Source: Actinomyces vulturis
GTDB taxonomy: Bacteria > Actinomycetota > Actinomycetes > Actinomycetales > Actinomycetaceae
NCBI RefSeq assembly: GCF_001687305.1
Contig: NZ_KV700385.1
Location: 664,523 to 728,522, forward strand
Length of the DNA: 64,000 bases
Direction: 5' to 3'
Part shown: one piece after another, positions 52,114-60,493 of the stretch
Position numbering within the stretch: the first letter of the stretch is position 1
Layout: each line of letters begins with the position of its first letter
Notes under the pieces: generated by a model
Seen by the model: the letters and a program-made list of their open reading frames with translations, nothing else
Databases searched by the model: none
What the model was told of the DNA's origin: nothing
Program-made: the position numbers and the translations under genes

Positions 52114-53061
52114 ATGACCACCGCAATGATCACCCCTGTCGAAGAAGACCCCGTCGACCCCAAGCCCATCCCCGAGGCCGACAAAAAAGGCGTCAACATC
52201 GGACGCATCCTGGCCTGGGCCTTCATGATCTTCATCATGGCCATCACCCTGATGCCCTTCTACTGGATCATCCGTACCGCCTTCTCCTCGAACTACGGCC
52301 TGATGAACCACCCCACCTCACTGCTCCCGGTGGACATCAACATGCGTGGTTTCGAGCGCGTCTTCGGCATGCAAAGCTGCGAAGAGGCATTGAAAGACAA
52401 TGCCGCCTGCGCATCCATGAACTTCTGGATCTACCTGCGCAACTCCGTCATTGTCGCCACGATGATCACCGTAGGACAGGTCTTCTTCTCCTCCATGGCT
52501 GCCTACGCGTTCTCCCGCCTGCGCTGGCCCGGACGTGACCGTGTCTTCGGCATCTTCCTCGCCTCACTCATGGTCCCCTCCATCTTCACCCTCTTGCCCA
52601 ACTACGTGCTCATCAACCATCTGGGACTCATCAACACCCTCATCGGTATTGGTCTTCCCACCATGCTGATGACCCCCTTCGCTGTGTTCTTCCTCCGCCA
52701 GTTCTTCATGAACATCCCACGAGAACTCGAAGAAGCAGCACTTCTGGACGGGGCCTCCAAGATCCGCAGTTTCTTCACCCTGATCCTGCCCTTGGCCAAA
52801 GCCCCCATCGCCACCTTGGCCATCCTGACCTACATCGGTGCATGGAATGACTACATGTGGCCACTCATGGTTGCGGAAGACGAACACGCCCGCGTGCTCA
52901 CCGTGGCACTGGCCGTATTTAAATCCCAATCCCCCAACGGAACAATCGACTGGTCCGGACTCATGGCAGCAACACTCGTCGCAGCCCTGCCCATGATGAT
53001 CATGTTCCTCTTCACAGCAAAGAAACTTGTCAATTCCATCGGTTTCAACGGCATCAAGTAA
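52114..53061 (+). CDS. ABC permease for galactosides, MalG/MsmG type
   Basis: A 315-residue permease, six predicted helices, EAA loop LEEAALLDGASKIRSF. A 35-residue insert after the first helix (MQSCEEALKDNAAC) carries two cysteines in the extracellular loop, which could form a disulfide; this is uncommon in MalG proteins. GAGGGG lies before the ATG. Confidence 0.92.
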   Translation: MTTAMITPVEEDPVDPKPIPEADKKGVNIGRILAWAFMIFIMAITLMPFYWIIRTAFSSNYGLMNHPTSLLPVDINMRGFERVFGMQSCEEALKDNAACASMNFWIYLRNSVIVATMITVGQVFFSSMAAYAFSRLRWPGRDRVFGIFLASLMVPSIFTLLPNYVLINHLGLINTLIGIGLPTMLMTPFAVFFLRQFFMNIPRELEEAALLDGASKIRSFFTLILPLAKAPIATLAILTYIGAWNDYMWPLMVAEDEHARVLTVALAVFKSQSPNGTIDWSGLMAATLVAALPMMIMFLFTAKKLVNSIGFNGIK

Positions 53062-53074
53062 AGGAGCTCTTGCC

Positions 53075-54460
53075 ATGACAACCCCATTCACCTCACGCCG
53101 CGGCTTCCTCAGCATCCTGGGCGCAAGCGCAGCAGCACTCACCCTGGCCGCCTGTGGCGGCGGATCCTCATCCGGTGGCGGATCCGACGCTGACAAGGAC
53201 CCCAACACCATCACCTACTGGCTGTGGGACGCCAACCAGCAGCCCGCATACCAGGCCGTGGCCGACAAGTTCCACGAACTCAACCCCGACCTGACCATCA
53301 AGATCAACCAGATGGGCTGGGAAGACTACTGGACCAAGCTCACCGCAGCATTCCAGGCCGGCAACGCACCCGATGTGTTCACCGACCACATCAACAAGTT
53401 CGCCCAGTACATGGAACTCGGACTCCTCCTGCCCCTCGATGAGCAGGAAGGCTACTCCTCAGAACTCAAGCCCGAGATCTACCAGGACGGTCTGCTCGAT
53501 CTGTGGAAGGGCGAAGACGGCCACCAGTACGGTAGCCCCAAGGACTGGGACACCATTTCCTTCGCCTACAACACCAAGATGCTGGAAGAAGCAGGCTTCA
53601 GCAAGGATGACATCAACAACTGGGACTGGAACCCTGACGATGGTGGCACCTTCGAAAAGATCATCGCCCACCTGACCGTTGACGCCAACGGCAAGCGTGG
53701 CGACGAAGACGGCTTCGACAAGTCCAACATCGCCGTCTACGGTCTGGCATTCGGCCAAGACGCTGGCGGCAGTGCAGGCCAGAGCCAGTGGTCCCCCTTC
53801 ACCGGCGCCACCGGCTGGAACTATATGGACAAGCCCACCTGGGGCACCCACTACAACTACGACGACAAGGACAAGTTCCAGAAGTCCATCGACTGGTTCT
53901 TCGGCCTTGTTGACAAGGGCTACCTGCCCGCCATGGGTGTCTTCTCCGACGCATCCGGCCCCGAAACCCAGATGGGCTCCGAGAAGGCCGCCGTCACCAT
54001 GTGTGGCGCATGGGTCATCCAGACCATGCTCAACATGGAAGGCGTTGACATCGACTTCGCCCCCAGCCCCAAGGGCCCCATCGGCCACCCAATGAGCATG
54101 ATGAATGGCTTGGGCGACTCCATCAACGCAGCCACCAAGAACCCCGAAGGTGCAGCCAAGTGGGTTGCCTTCCTCGGCTCCGAAGAAGGCCAGGCCATTG
54201 TCGCCGAGCACGCCATAGTCTTCCCCGCCACCAAGAGTGGTACCGAGACTGTGCTCAAGAAGTGGTCCGAGAGTGGCAAGAACATCGCCGCCTACACCCA
54301 GCCGGTCGAAGCAGGACACACCTTCTACTTCCCGCTGAGCTACCACGGCGAAGAAATCCAGGCCCTCATGAGCCCCGCCATGGAAGCGATCTACCAGCGC
54401 AGCGCTAAGGCTGACTCACTGACCGCCATTAACGAACAGGTCAACGCACTGTTCCAGTAA
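53075..54460 (+). CDS. ABC galactoside-binding lipoprotein
   Basis: A 461-residue extracellular binding protein. The signal peptide carries SRRGFLS (twin-arginine consensus) and lipobox LAAC with Cys27, followed by a Gly/Ser linker. Family 1 solute-binding fold, rich in Trp and Tyr that would stack on sugar rings. ATG at 53075 has AAGGAG 8 bases upstream and lies 13 bases after the permease stop. Last gene of the operon, unlike the first importer where the binding protein comes first. Confidence 0.92.
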   Translation: MTTPFTSRRGFLSILGASAAALTLAACGGGSSSGGGSDADKDPNTITYWLWDANQQPAYQAVADKFHELNPDLTIKINQMGWEDYWTKLTAAFQAGNAPDVFTDHINKFAQYMELGLLLPLDEQEGYSSELKPEIYQDGLLDLWKGEDGHQYGSPKDWDTISFAYNTKMLEEAGFSKDDINNWDWNPDDGGTFEKIIAHLTVDANGKRGDEDGFDKSNIAVYGLAFGQDAGGSAGQSQWSPFTGATGWNYMDKPTWGTHYNYDDKDKFQKSIDWFFGLVDKGYLPAMGVFSDASGPETQMGSEKAAVTMCGAWVIQTMLNMEGVDIDFAPSPKGPIGHPMSMMNGLGDSINAATKNPEGAAKWVAFLGSEEGQAIVAEHAIVFPATKSGTETVLKKWSESGKNIAAYTQPVEAGHTFYFPLSYHGEEIQALMSPAMEAIYQRSAKADSLTAINEQVNALFQ

Positions 54461-54475
54461 CCTCCACTCCACTGA

Positions 54476-54522
54476 CCCGGGATGCCACCTCACATCACGA
54501 TGTGGTGATCCGGTATCCCGGG
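54476..54522 (+). terminator. First hairpin after the galactoside operon
   Basis: CCCGGGAT (54476-54483) pairs with ATCCCGGG (54515-54522), with a further internal stem. Confidence 0.6.
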
Positions 54523-54548
54523 ACAGTCAGTGAAGTTTGAAGGATCTC

Positions 54549-54600
54549 ACAAGTAACGGCCCCGACCAGGAGTGCTCCCCTGGCTGGGGCCGTTACTTGT
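54549..54600. terminator. Second, strong bidirectional hairpin
   Basis: Perfect 15-base outer arms (54549-54563, 54586-54600) plus an inner CCAGG/CCTGG stem. Confidence 0.8.
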
Positions 54601-54642
54601 ATCTGCGCTGAGCAACTAGTCAGTGATTTCTGATGGATTTCC

Positions 54643-54741
54643 CATGCGGTGACGCTTAACGATGCGGCAGCGCGGTTTACTCATGCGGTGGTGAGGCTTA
54701 GTGATGCGGCGGCGCATTACGGAAGCGACGCTCAACGGTGA
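54643..54741 (+). repeat. Degenerate tandem repeat, possible gene remnant
   Basis: ATGCGG recurs at 54644, 54662, 54683 and 54704 (spacings 18, 21, 21), within two imperfect units of about 39-42 bases. One frame (from 54643) is open for 32 codons and encodes two copies of a peptide of the type HAV-x-L-x-DAAA, then stops at 54741. It has no start codon with an SD. Confidence 0.5.
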
Positions 54742-54790
54742 ACCGAACCCACTGGTTTAGACGTCAACGCCGCACTTATCGCAGTGCTGA

Positions 54791-56503
54791 TCAGTGCACC
54801 AATGCCTGGCGCATCACGTCCAAGCCCACACTGCCCAAGGACAACGCCTCCATATGGAAGTCCTTGAGGGAGAACTCTTCACCACGGGCCTTGGCTGCCG
54901 CGGCACGCTCATCACGAATCTGCTCCCACAACCGTTGCCCCACAGCGTAGGAGGGTGCCTGGCCCGGCCAGCCCAAGTAACGAGTGAGTTCGTAGGCGAG
55001 GAAAGACTCGGCCATGGCCACGTTGTGCGTCAAGAACGCCCAGGCACTATCGCGATCCCAACGGCCCTCACCCACACCAGGCAGACTAGCCAACTCAGAG
55101 GGGCGTTCCTTGCCCAGGTGAACACCAATATCGAGTACTACGCGGGCAGCGCGCAGACGTTGAGAATCAAGCATGCCCATGCGGTCAGCAGGATTGTCCT
55201 GATATCCCAGGTCAGCCATCAAACGCTCGGCGTATAACGCCCAACCCTCACCATGACCAGAAACCCAGCAGCACATACGGCGCCACGAGTTCAGCAAGTC
55301 ACGATGATAAGTTTGCAGACCTACCTGAAGGTGGTGGCCAGGAACGCCCTCATGGAACACCGTGGTGCGTTCCTGCCAGGCGGCGAAGGTGGTGGTGCCA
55401 GCAGGCACAGACCACCACATGGCTCCGGGGCGAGAGAAGTCATCACTGGGGCCGGTGTAGTAGATGCCGCCAGTGGATGACGGAGCGATCTTGCAGTTGA
55501 GAGTTTTCAGCGGCTTAGGTACATCGAAGTGCACACCATCGAGATCAGCAATGGCTTGATCCGATGTGGACTGCATCCATTCCTGTAAGGCGGCTACACC
55601 GTGAATCTGGTGAGCAGGATCGTTGTTTAAACGCTCCAGTGCTTCACGCACGCTTACGCCGGGGCCATAGAGTTCTTCAGCAATTTGTCGTTGTTCTGCA
55701 TCGATGGCAGCAAGGCGTTCACGCCCCCATTCATAGGTCTCATCGAGGTCAATTCGTGCGCCAATAGCGTCTTGGCTGAAGAGTTCGTAGCGTTCGCGGC
55801 CACAAGCATCTTCAGTAGGTGCTTGGGGAAGAAGATCTTCCTTGAGGAAAGCGGCCAGGTCTGCGTAAGCGCCACGTGCTTGTGCAGCGGCGGCTTCAAG
55901 TTCACTACGCAGGGCAGGAGAAACATTCTCAGCGCTGTTGACGAGGGCAGAAAAGGAGGACTCTGCTTGATCGGCTTGAGATAGGGCTTGGTTGATACAA
56001 GCCTCCACCTGGCGGCGCGCGCTCACCATTCCGCGTGAGGCGGCCAGGGAGAGAGATTCTCGGTAGCCAGCCATGGCGGCAGGAACCTTGGATAGACGGG
56101 AGGCAATATTTGCCCAGTCTTCGTCAGTGGAAGTGGGGACTAGGTCAAAGAAGTCGCGAATATCCTGAACGGGGCTGGCGATGTTGTTGAGAGCACGTAA
56201 GTCTTCGCCGCGCTCATGTAACTGAGAAGACAACCCCATGCGTTCTTCCATGGCGGCTAGGGTGACTTCATCAATGGCATCAGTCAGAGGTGCCTTGCGT
56301 GCGGCAGTCAGCGTTTGTGTATTGAGTGCTGCCAGGGCATCAAGGCCGGCGGGGGAGTAGTCATCAAGTTCATCGTGATGACCACTGAGTCCTTGCACGG
56401 TGGCGAACTGGGGGGATAGTTCAGCAACGCGCTTGACGTAATCCTCGGCGATCTGGTCGAGAGGGCTGGATGGACGTGGTGTGCTCGTTGCGATTTCACT
56501 CAT
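54791..56503 (-). CDS. DUF885 family metallopeptidase-like protein
   Basis: A 570-residue soluble protein of the DUF885 family, related to M32/M2-type zinc peptidases. The zinc-site segment HEGVPGHHLQ is intact near 390, followed by SGHGEGWALYAE with the third ligand Glu. Helical throughout, no signal peptide. Probably a cytosolic dipeptidase or oligopeptidase. TAGAAT (56510-56515) ends 6 bases before the ATG: one of the best leaderless-type starts here. Confidence 0.88.
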   Translation of the reverse strand: MSEIATSTPRPSSPLDQIAEDYVKRVAELSPQFATVQGLSGHHDELDDYSPAGLDALAALNTQTLTAARKAPLTDAIDEVTLAAMEERMGLSSQLHERGEDLRALNNIASPVQDIRDFFDLVPTSTDEDWANIASRLSKVPAAMAGYRESLSLAASRGMVSARRQVEACINQALSQADQAESSFSALVNSAENVSPALRSELEAAAAQARGAYADLAAFLKEDLLPQAPTEDACGRERYELFSQDAIGARIDLDETYEWGRERLAAIDAEQRQIAEELYGPGVSVREALERLNNDPAHQIHGVAALQEWMQSTSDQAIADLDGVHFDVPKPLKTLNCKIAPSSTGGIYYTGPSDDFSRPGAMWWSVPAGTTTFAAWQERTTVFHEGVPGHHLQVGLQTYHRDLLNSWRRMCCWVSGHGEGWALYAERLMADLGYQDNPADRMGMLDSQRLRAARVVLDIGVHLGKERPSELASLPGVGEGRWDRDSAWAFLTHNVAMAESFLAYELTRYLGWPGQAPSYAVGQRLWEQIRDERAAAAKARGEEFSLKDFHMEALSLGSVGLDVMRQALVH

Positions 56504-56572
56504 GGAAATATTCTACGTGTCTCATTGTGGGGGAGGTGGTTATCTCACCTGGTGGTCACGCAGACTAGAGTC

Positions 56573-57151
56573 ATGATTTCCGACGCCGCACACACTCTCC
56601 CAGCACCGCTCTCACCTTCTGCTCCCTACCATGTTCTTATGGTGTGCACCGGCAATATCTGCCGCTCCACTACTGCACACATGATTTTGGCTGATCTTCT
56701 GGAGAGGGCTGAACTTGACCGTGTAGTCAGTGTTGATAGTGCAGGTATTAGCGATGAGGAACACGGTAACCCTATCGACCATCGTGCACGGCGCGTCTTG
56801 GAACGTGAGGGATACACTATTCGTCCCCATCAAGCTCATCGTGCCACTGATGAGGAATTGCGCAGGAGTGACCTCATCATCGCAATGACTGATTGGCACT
56901 ACCGTGACCTTACTCGCCGTATGCATAAACTCGGCTTAGACACCGACCGTGTCCGAATGATGCGTGAATTCTCCACCGACGCTTCTATTCAGGCATTGAG
57001 TGAGTCTGTTCGAGCCGGTCATGAACCACGGAGCGTTCTCGATGTGGATGACCCTTGGTATGGAGATGCTCAAGCCTTCGAAGTTGCCTACGCCATCATT
57101 GAGGATGCTTGCGGCAACCTTCTTAAACATTTGGGTGGTTACCAGAACTAA
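56573..57151 (+). CDS. Low-molecular-weight protein-tyrosine-phosphatase
   Basis: A 192-residue phosphatase. The CX5R active site is CTGNICR with nucleophile Cys25, and the general acid is the Asp of DPWYGD near 163. About 20 extra N-terminal residues and a long C-terminus compared with the 150-residue norm. It could equally act on phosphoarginine, as some actinobacterial and Bacillus relatives do. CAGACT (56561-56566) ends 6 bases before the ATG; it diverges from the DUF885 gene over 69 bases. Confidence 0.9.
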   Translation: MISDAAHTLPAPLSPSAPYHVLMVCTGNICRSTTAHMILADLLERAELDRVVSVDSAGISDEEHGNPIDHRARRVLEREGYTIRPHQAHRATDEELRRSDLIIAMTDWHYRDLTRRMHKLGLDTDRVRMMREFSTDASIQALSESVRAGHEPRSVLDVDDPWYGDAQAFEVAYAIIEDACGNLLKHLGGYQN

Positions 57152-57184
57152 TGTTGTTGGGAGCATATTTCACTGTTGAAAGTG

Positions 57185-57225
57185 CATCTGGGTTCCCATA
57201 AGTGTTAGGCGTGGGAACCCAGATG
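57185..57225. terminator. Bidirectional hairpin terminator
   Basis: Perfect 14-base arms (57185-57198, 57212-57225) between the convergent phosphatase and hydrolase genes. Confidence 0.75.
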
Positions 57226-57281
57226 ATGAAGATGGTGAGGCCAGTGAATGATGTGAAATGGCACGTTGGTCGATCGGTGAT

Positions 57282-58313
57282 TTATCGATGCTCACGTAGC
57301 CAGGTCGTGACGGTCTGAAGATAATCGTCGCGAGCCGGCTGGGCAGACAAAGCCAAATCGTGCATACCACCAGGAACCTGATGGATCGTTACGTCATCAC
57401 CAAGGAACCGGCTGCGCTCAAGCATTTGCTCCACACTTAACACAATGTCACTGGACTGAGCTTGCTTCATGGTGGGATGAGCAGGGCCGGTTGTGTCAGA
57501 GCAGCACAGCAAAATGGGCTCAGAAATACCTAAACCGTGGTGAACGTCGCGCTGAAGGCGGCGAATTCCTGCCAAGAATCCGGCACGGACCGGAACAGAT
57601 GGGCAAGGTTTGAGTTCTAAATCAAAGTCCCATTCGCCATCCCAGTTCTTGTGTAGGGAATGAGCATAGGTAGGGTCATCGTCATCGCTCAGAATCTTTT
57701 CCGGCTGATACTTGGCGATAATTTCCATGATCGCACTGCCATAGGAACGCATGAACGCTGAGGCGTGAACGTCTAGCCATGGGGAATTGAGGATAATCCC
57801 CTCGCACTGACCAGGATGATCGGCAGCCCAAATTACACACTGCAAACCGCCTGTGGAATGCCCCATGAGGATGATCCGCTCATGGCCATGTTCACTGCGG
57901 ATAATCTCCAAAGCCTGAGCAATTTCATCATCATGGACGCGAAGGTCACGTACATCGTGGGGGCGTTCATAGGTGCGACCTGCGCGCCCACAGGCGCGCA
58001 GGTCGAGGCCATAAAATTCGTATCCTTCGTCCTGGCATGCCTGAGCGACATGCGTCTGGAAAAAGTAGTCATTGCGCCCATGGATATAGAGCACAGCATC
58101 ACGATAGCGGGGTGGTTGATGAGCTGCTTCCCGCTCATAGACTAGGCATGCGTGCCTAGCTCCAGGGGCAGCAGGAGAGTCCTCAACCGGCAGCGTCCGG
58201 CACATCCACGAACCACCCAAAATGTCAGGTTCAACACGTGGTTTTAATGTCACGGGCAAATCATCGCGGCTTTTTCGCGGAATTGCAGGGGTGGGGGGCG
58301 ACAGTGGACTCAT
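57282..58313 (-). CDS. Alpha/beta hydrolase, monoacylglycerol lipase-like
   Basis: A 343-residue serine hydrolase of the Hydrolase_4/lysophospholipase type. IHGRNDYFFQ forms the oxyanion region, GHSTGG gives nucleophile Ser153, CSDTTG holds the acid and GGMHDL the His. No signal peptide, so cytosolic. I placed the start at 58313, where CACAAT (58321-58326) ends 7 bases upstream; the 107-residue longer frame would cross the SAM riboswitch of the divergent met operon and has no coding character. Confidence 0.82.
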   Translation of the reverse strand: MSPLSPPTPAIPRKSRDDLPVTLKPRVEPDILGGSWMCRTLPVEDSPAAPGARHACLVYEREAAHQPPRYRDAVLYIHGRNDYFFQTHVAQACQDEGYEFYGLDLRACGRAGRTYERPHDVRDLRVHDDEIAQALEIIRSEHGHERIILMGHSTGGLQCVIWAADHPGQCEGIILNSPWLDVHASAFMRSYGSAIMEIIAKYQPEKILSDDDDPTYAHSLHKNWDGEWDFDLELKPCPSVPVRAGFLAGIRRLQRDVHHGLGISEPILLCCSDTTGPAHPTMKQAQSSDIVLSVEQMLERSRFLGDDVTIHQVPGGMHDLALSAQPARDDYLQTVTTWLREHR

Positions 58314-58332
58314 ACATACTATTGTGCCTGAT

Positions 58333-58362
58333 TTGTGTAGCCTCGTGATGTGCTTATATGGT
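58333..58362 (+). promoter_or_regulatory. Promoter of the met operon
   Basis: TTGTGT (58333-58338), then TATATG/TATGGT (58355-58362) at a spacing of 16-18. Start of transcription would fall just before the riboswitch. Confidence 0.5.
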
Positions 58363-58370
58363 TCCCACAA

Positions 58371-58460
58371 CACCATCAAGAGCAACCGAGAGACCTGGCT
58401 CATTGACGTTGCAGCAACCCCCCAATCGGGCGTGGGTGCTTCCGCCAGGACCGATGGAGG
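58371..58460 (+). ncRNA. SAM riboswitch of the SAM-I/SAM-IV clan
   Basis: The leader has the clan's core: ATCAAGAG, then GAGAGACCTGGCTC, GACGTTGCAGCAACC and a 3' GTGGGTGC element. Closing stem P1 is CCATC (58373-58377) with GATGG (58453-58457). The 3' arm of P1 overlaps the SD GGAGG (58456-58460) by two bases and no terminator follows, so SAM binding most likely blocks translation of metN. The short spacing resembles the SAM-I/IV variant group of actinobacteria more than classical SAM-I. Covariance-model scoring was not possible here. Confidence 0.8.
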
Positions 58461-58469
58461 AATGAACTC

Positions 58470-59528
58470 GTGAGCACTACGCCCACCCAGACCAAGGCGC
58501 AAGAAGCACAGCACGCTAGCGCTACCCCTATGATTTCCCTGAAGGATGTCACCAAGGTCTATACCCTGCGTGACGGATCCGAAGTGCGTGCGTTGGACGG
58601 TCTTAGCCTGGACATTCCTGCCGGACACATCCACGGAATCGTCGGAACCTCCGGTGCCGGAAAATCCACACTCGTTCGCTGCCTAACTAGCCTAGAACGT
58701 CCCACCTCAGGCTCCATCCGCGTTGACGGCAAAGATATGGCAGCCCTGTCTAGTAAGGACCTGCGTGAAGCTCGCCGCCGTATCGGCATGGTGTTTCAGC
58801 ATGCCAACCTCCTAGACTCCCGCACCGCAGCTCAGAACATCGCCTATCCCTTGGCGCTTGCTGGTGTGAAAAAGGGTAATCGTCGAGAAACCGTCACTCG
58901 TATGCTCGACCTGGTTGGCCTAAGTGAACGCGGTGAGTCCTACCCCGCACAACTCTCCGGCGGCCAGAAGCAGCGCGTTGGTATCGCTCGAGCTCTTGCC
59001 GATGACCCGGCAGTACTCCTGTGTGACGAACCCACGAGTGCCCTCGATCCTGAAACCACACGCTCAATCCTTGAACTGATTGCGAATGTCCGTGACCAAC
59101 TCGGCGTGACCATCGTGATCATCACCCACGAAATGGGCGTGGTCCGCTCCATCTGCGATTCCGTTTCCCTGCTCGAAGCAGGTCGTATCGTTGAAGGTGG
59201 TCCCATCGACCAGGTCGTGAGCGATGTTGACTCTCGCCTCTCCCATGAACTGGTCCCTGTTCCCGCCGTTCCGGCCGACATTCTAGACGCCGGAGGCCAC
59301 GTCATTGACGTTGCCATCACCGCCCACCCTGGGCAGCCTGCCGCAGCCCATATTCTTTCTATCGCCGCCCAGCACGGCGGAGACGTGGCAGCCGGAGTTT
59401 TCGAAACTATCCGCGGAGCACAGATCGGTCGCCTCGCCGTAACTGTCCCATCGGACCATGTCGACGCCGCTATCGCAGCACTTCATGACGCGGGCGCCGC
59501 AGCACACCTGAGAGGAGACCGCGCATGA
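58470..59528 (+). CDS. metN: Methionine ABC transporter ATP-binding protein
   Basis: A 352-residue ATPase energising methionine import. Walker A GTSGAGKST, Q-loop VFQHANLL, signature LSGGQKQRVG, Walker B VLLCDEP and a C-terminal NIL regulatory domain (about 265-350) that binds methionine and inhibits transport. The GTG start at 58470 has GGAGG 9 bases upstream; that SD is embedded in the riboswitch stem. Overlaps metI by 4 bases. Confidence 0.95.
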   Translation: MSTTPTQTKAQEAQHASATPMISLKDVTKVYTLRDGSEVRALDGLSLDIPAGHIHGIVGTSGAGKSTLVRCLTSLERPTSGSIRVDGKDMAALSSKDLREARRRIGMVFQHANLLDSRTAAQNIAYPLALAGVKKGNRRETVTRMLDLVGLSERGESYPAQLSGGQKQRVGIARALADDPAVLLCDEPTSALDPETTRSILELIANVRDQLGVTIVIITHEMGVVRSICDSVSLLEAGRIVEGGPIDQVVSDVDSRLSHELVPVPAVPADILDAGGHVIDVAITAHPGQPAAAHILSIAAQHGGDVAAGVFETIRGAQIGRLAVTVPSDHVDAAIAALHDAGAAAHLRGDRA

Positions 59529-60325
59529 GCACCCTGGCAACCCTCCTCACTCAGGTGGACCCCACCGCTTTGCACCAGGTAACCGCACTGGTCCAGAGTG
59601 CAGCGGGCGACGCCCAGCACACAGCGTCAACCTTCATTGGGCATCTGCCGACCGGCGACAATGAGTGGTTCAACAATAAGGCCATCAAACTCAAACTGTG
59701 GCCTGCCACTATCGAAACTCTCGAGATGACCTTCTTCTCTGGGTTCCTCACTGTTCTATTTGGCCTACCTTTAGGGCTTGCGCTTGTCAGCACCGGCTCG
59801 CGAGGCCTTCACCCTAACGCCGTGGCCAACAAGTTCCTCTCCATGATCGTCAACATTGGACGTTCACTGCCCTTCATCATCCTCATGGTGGCCATCATCC
59901 CCTTGACTCGACTTCTCGTCGGCACCTCGCTGGGATGGCAGGCAGCAGTTGTCCCCCTGACCATCGGAGCAATCCCCTTTTACGCACGCCTCGTTGAAAG
60001 CGCAGTCAACGCGGTTGACGCAGGGAAAGTCGAAGCAGCACTTATGATGGGCGCCTCCTCCAGTCAAATCACCTGGGGCGTCCTTGTGCGTGAAGCCTTA
60101 CCCACCCTTATCCAGAGCGCCACAGTTACCGTCATCACCCTGCTTGGCTACTCCGCTATGGCAGGAACCGTTGGCGGTGGAGGCCTCGGTGACCTCGCAG
60201 TCCAGTACGGATATATGCGCTACCAGACAGACGTCATGGTCATCACCGTGGTTCTTATCGTCATTATCGTGGCTATTATCCAAGCCGTTGGCGACATGTT
60301 TAGCCGGCTCGTAGACCACCGCTAA
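59525..60325 (+). CDS. metI: Methionine ABC transporter permease
   Basis: A 266-residue membrane permease with five to six helices. The ATPase-contact loop reads VEAALMMGASSSQITW. Its N-terminus is about 45 residues longer than in E. coli MetI. ATG overlaps the metN stop (ATGA). Confidence 0.93.
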   Translation: MSTLATLLTQVDPTALHQVTALVQSAAGDAQHTASTFIGHLPTGDNEWFNNKAIKLKLWPATIETLEMTFFSGFLTVLFGLPLGLALVSTGSRGLHPNAVANKFLSMIVNIGRSLPFIILMVAIIPLTRLLVGTSLGWQAAVVPLTIGAIPFYARLVESAVNAVDAGKVEAALMMGASSSQITWGVLVREALPTLIQSATVTVITLLGYSAMAGTVGGGGLGDLAVQYGYMRYQTDVMVITVVLIVIIVAIIQAVGDMFSRLVDHR

Positions 60326-60493
60326 ACCTACGAGTCGGAGTACGGGAAAAGCCCATATCGGCGGCCATTACCAACGCAAGTTAACCCACATGATGGGTGA
60401 ACTATGCCTACAACCATGAACCACACTCAGAGTTACTGCTACCCCATAATCCCCCCCAAGCCCACACCGGGCAAGTGAAAGGAAAGCCCTCAC

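Larger units (their letters stand above)
54461..54790. other. 330-base gap with two hairpins and a degenerate repeat
   Basis: Holds the two terminators and the repeat listed separately. No intact gene. Confidence 0.6.

Noticed and set aside
53459-54346. 295-residue open frame antisense to the galactoside-binding protein
   Set aside because: A by-product of biased third-position codon use in the real gene. No recognisable domain, no SD.
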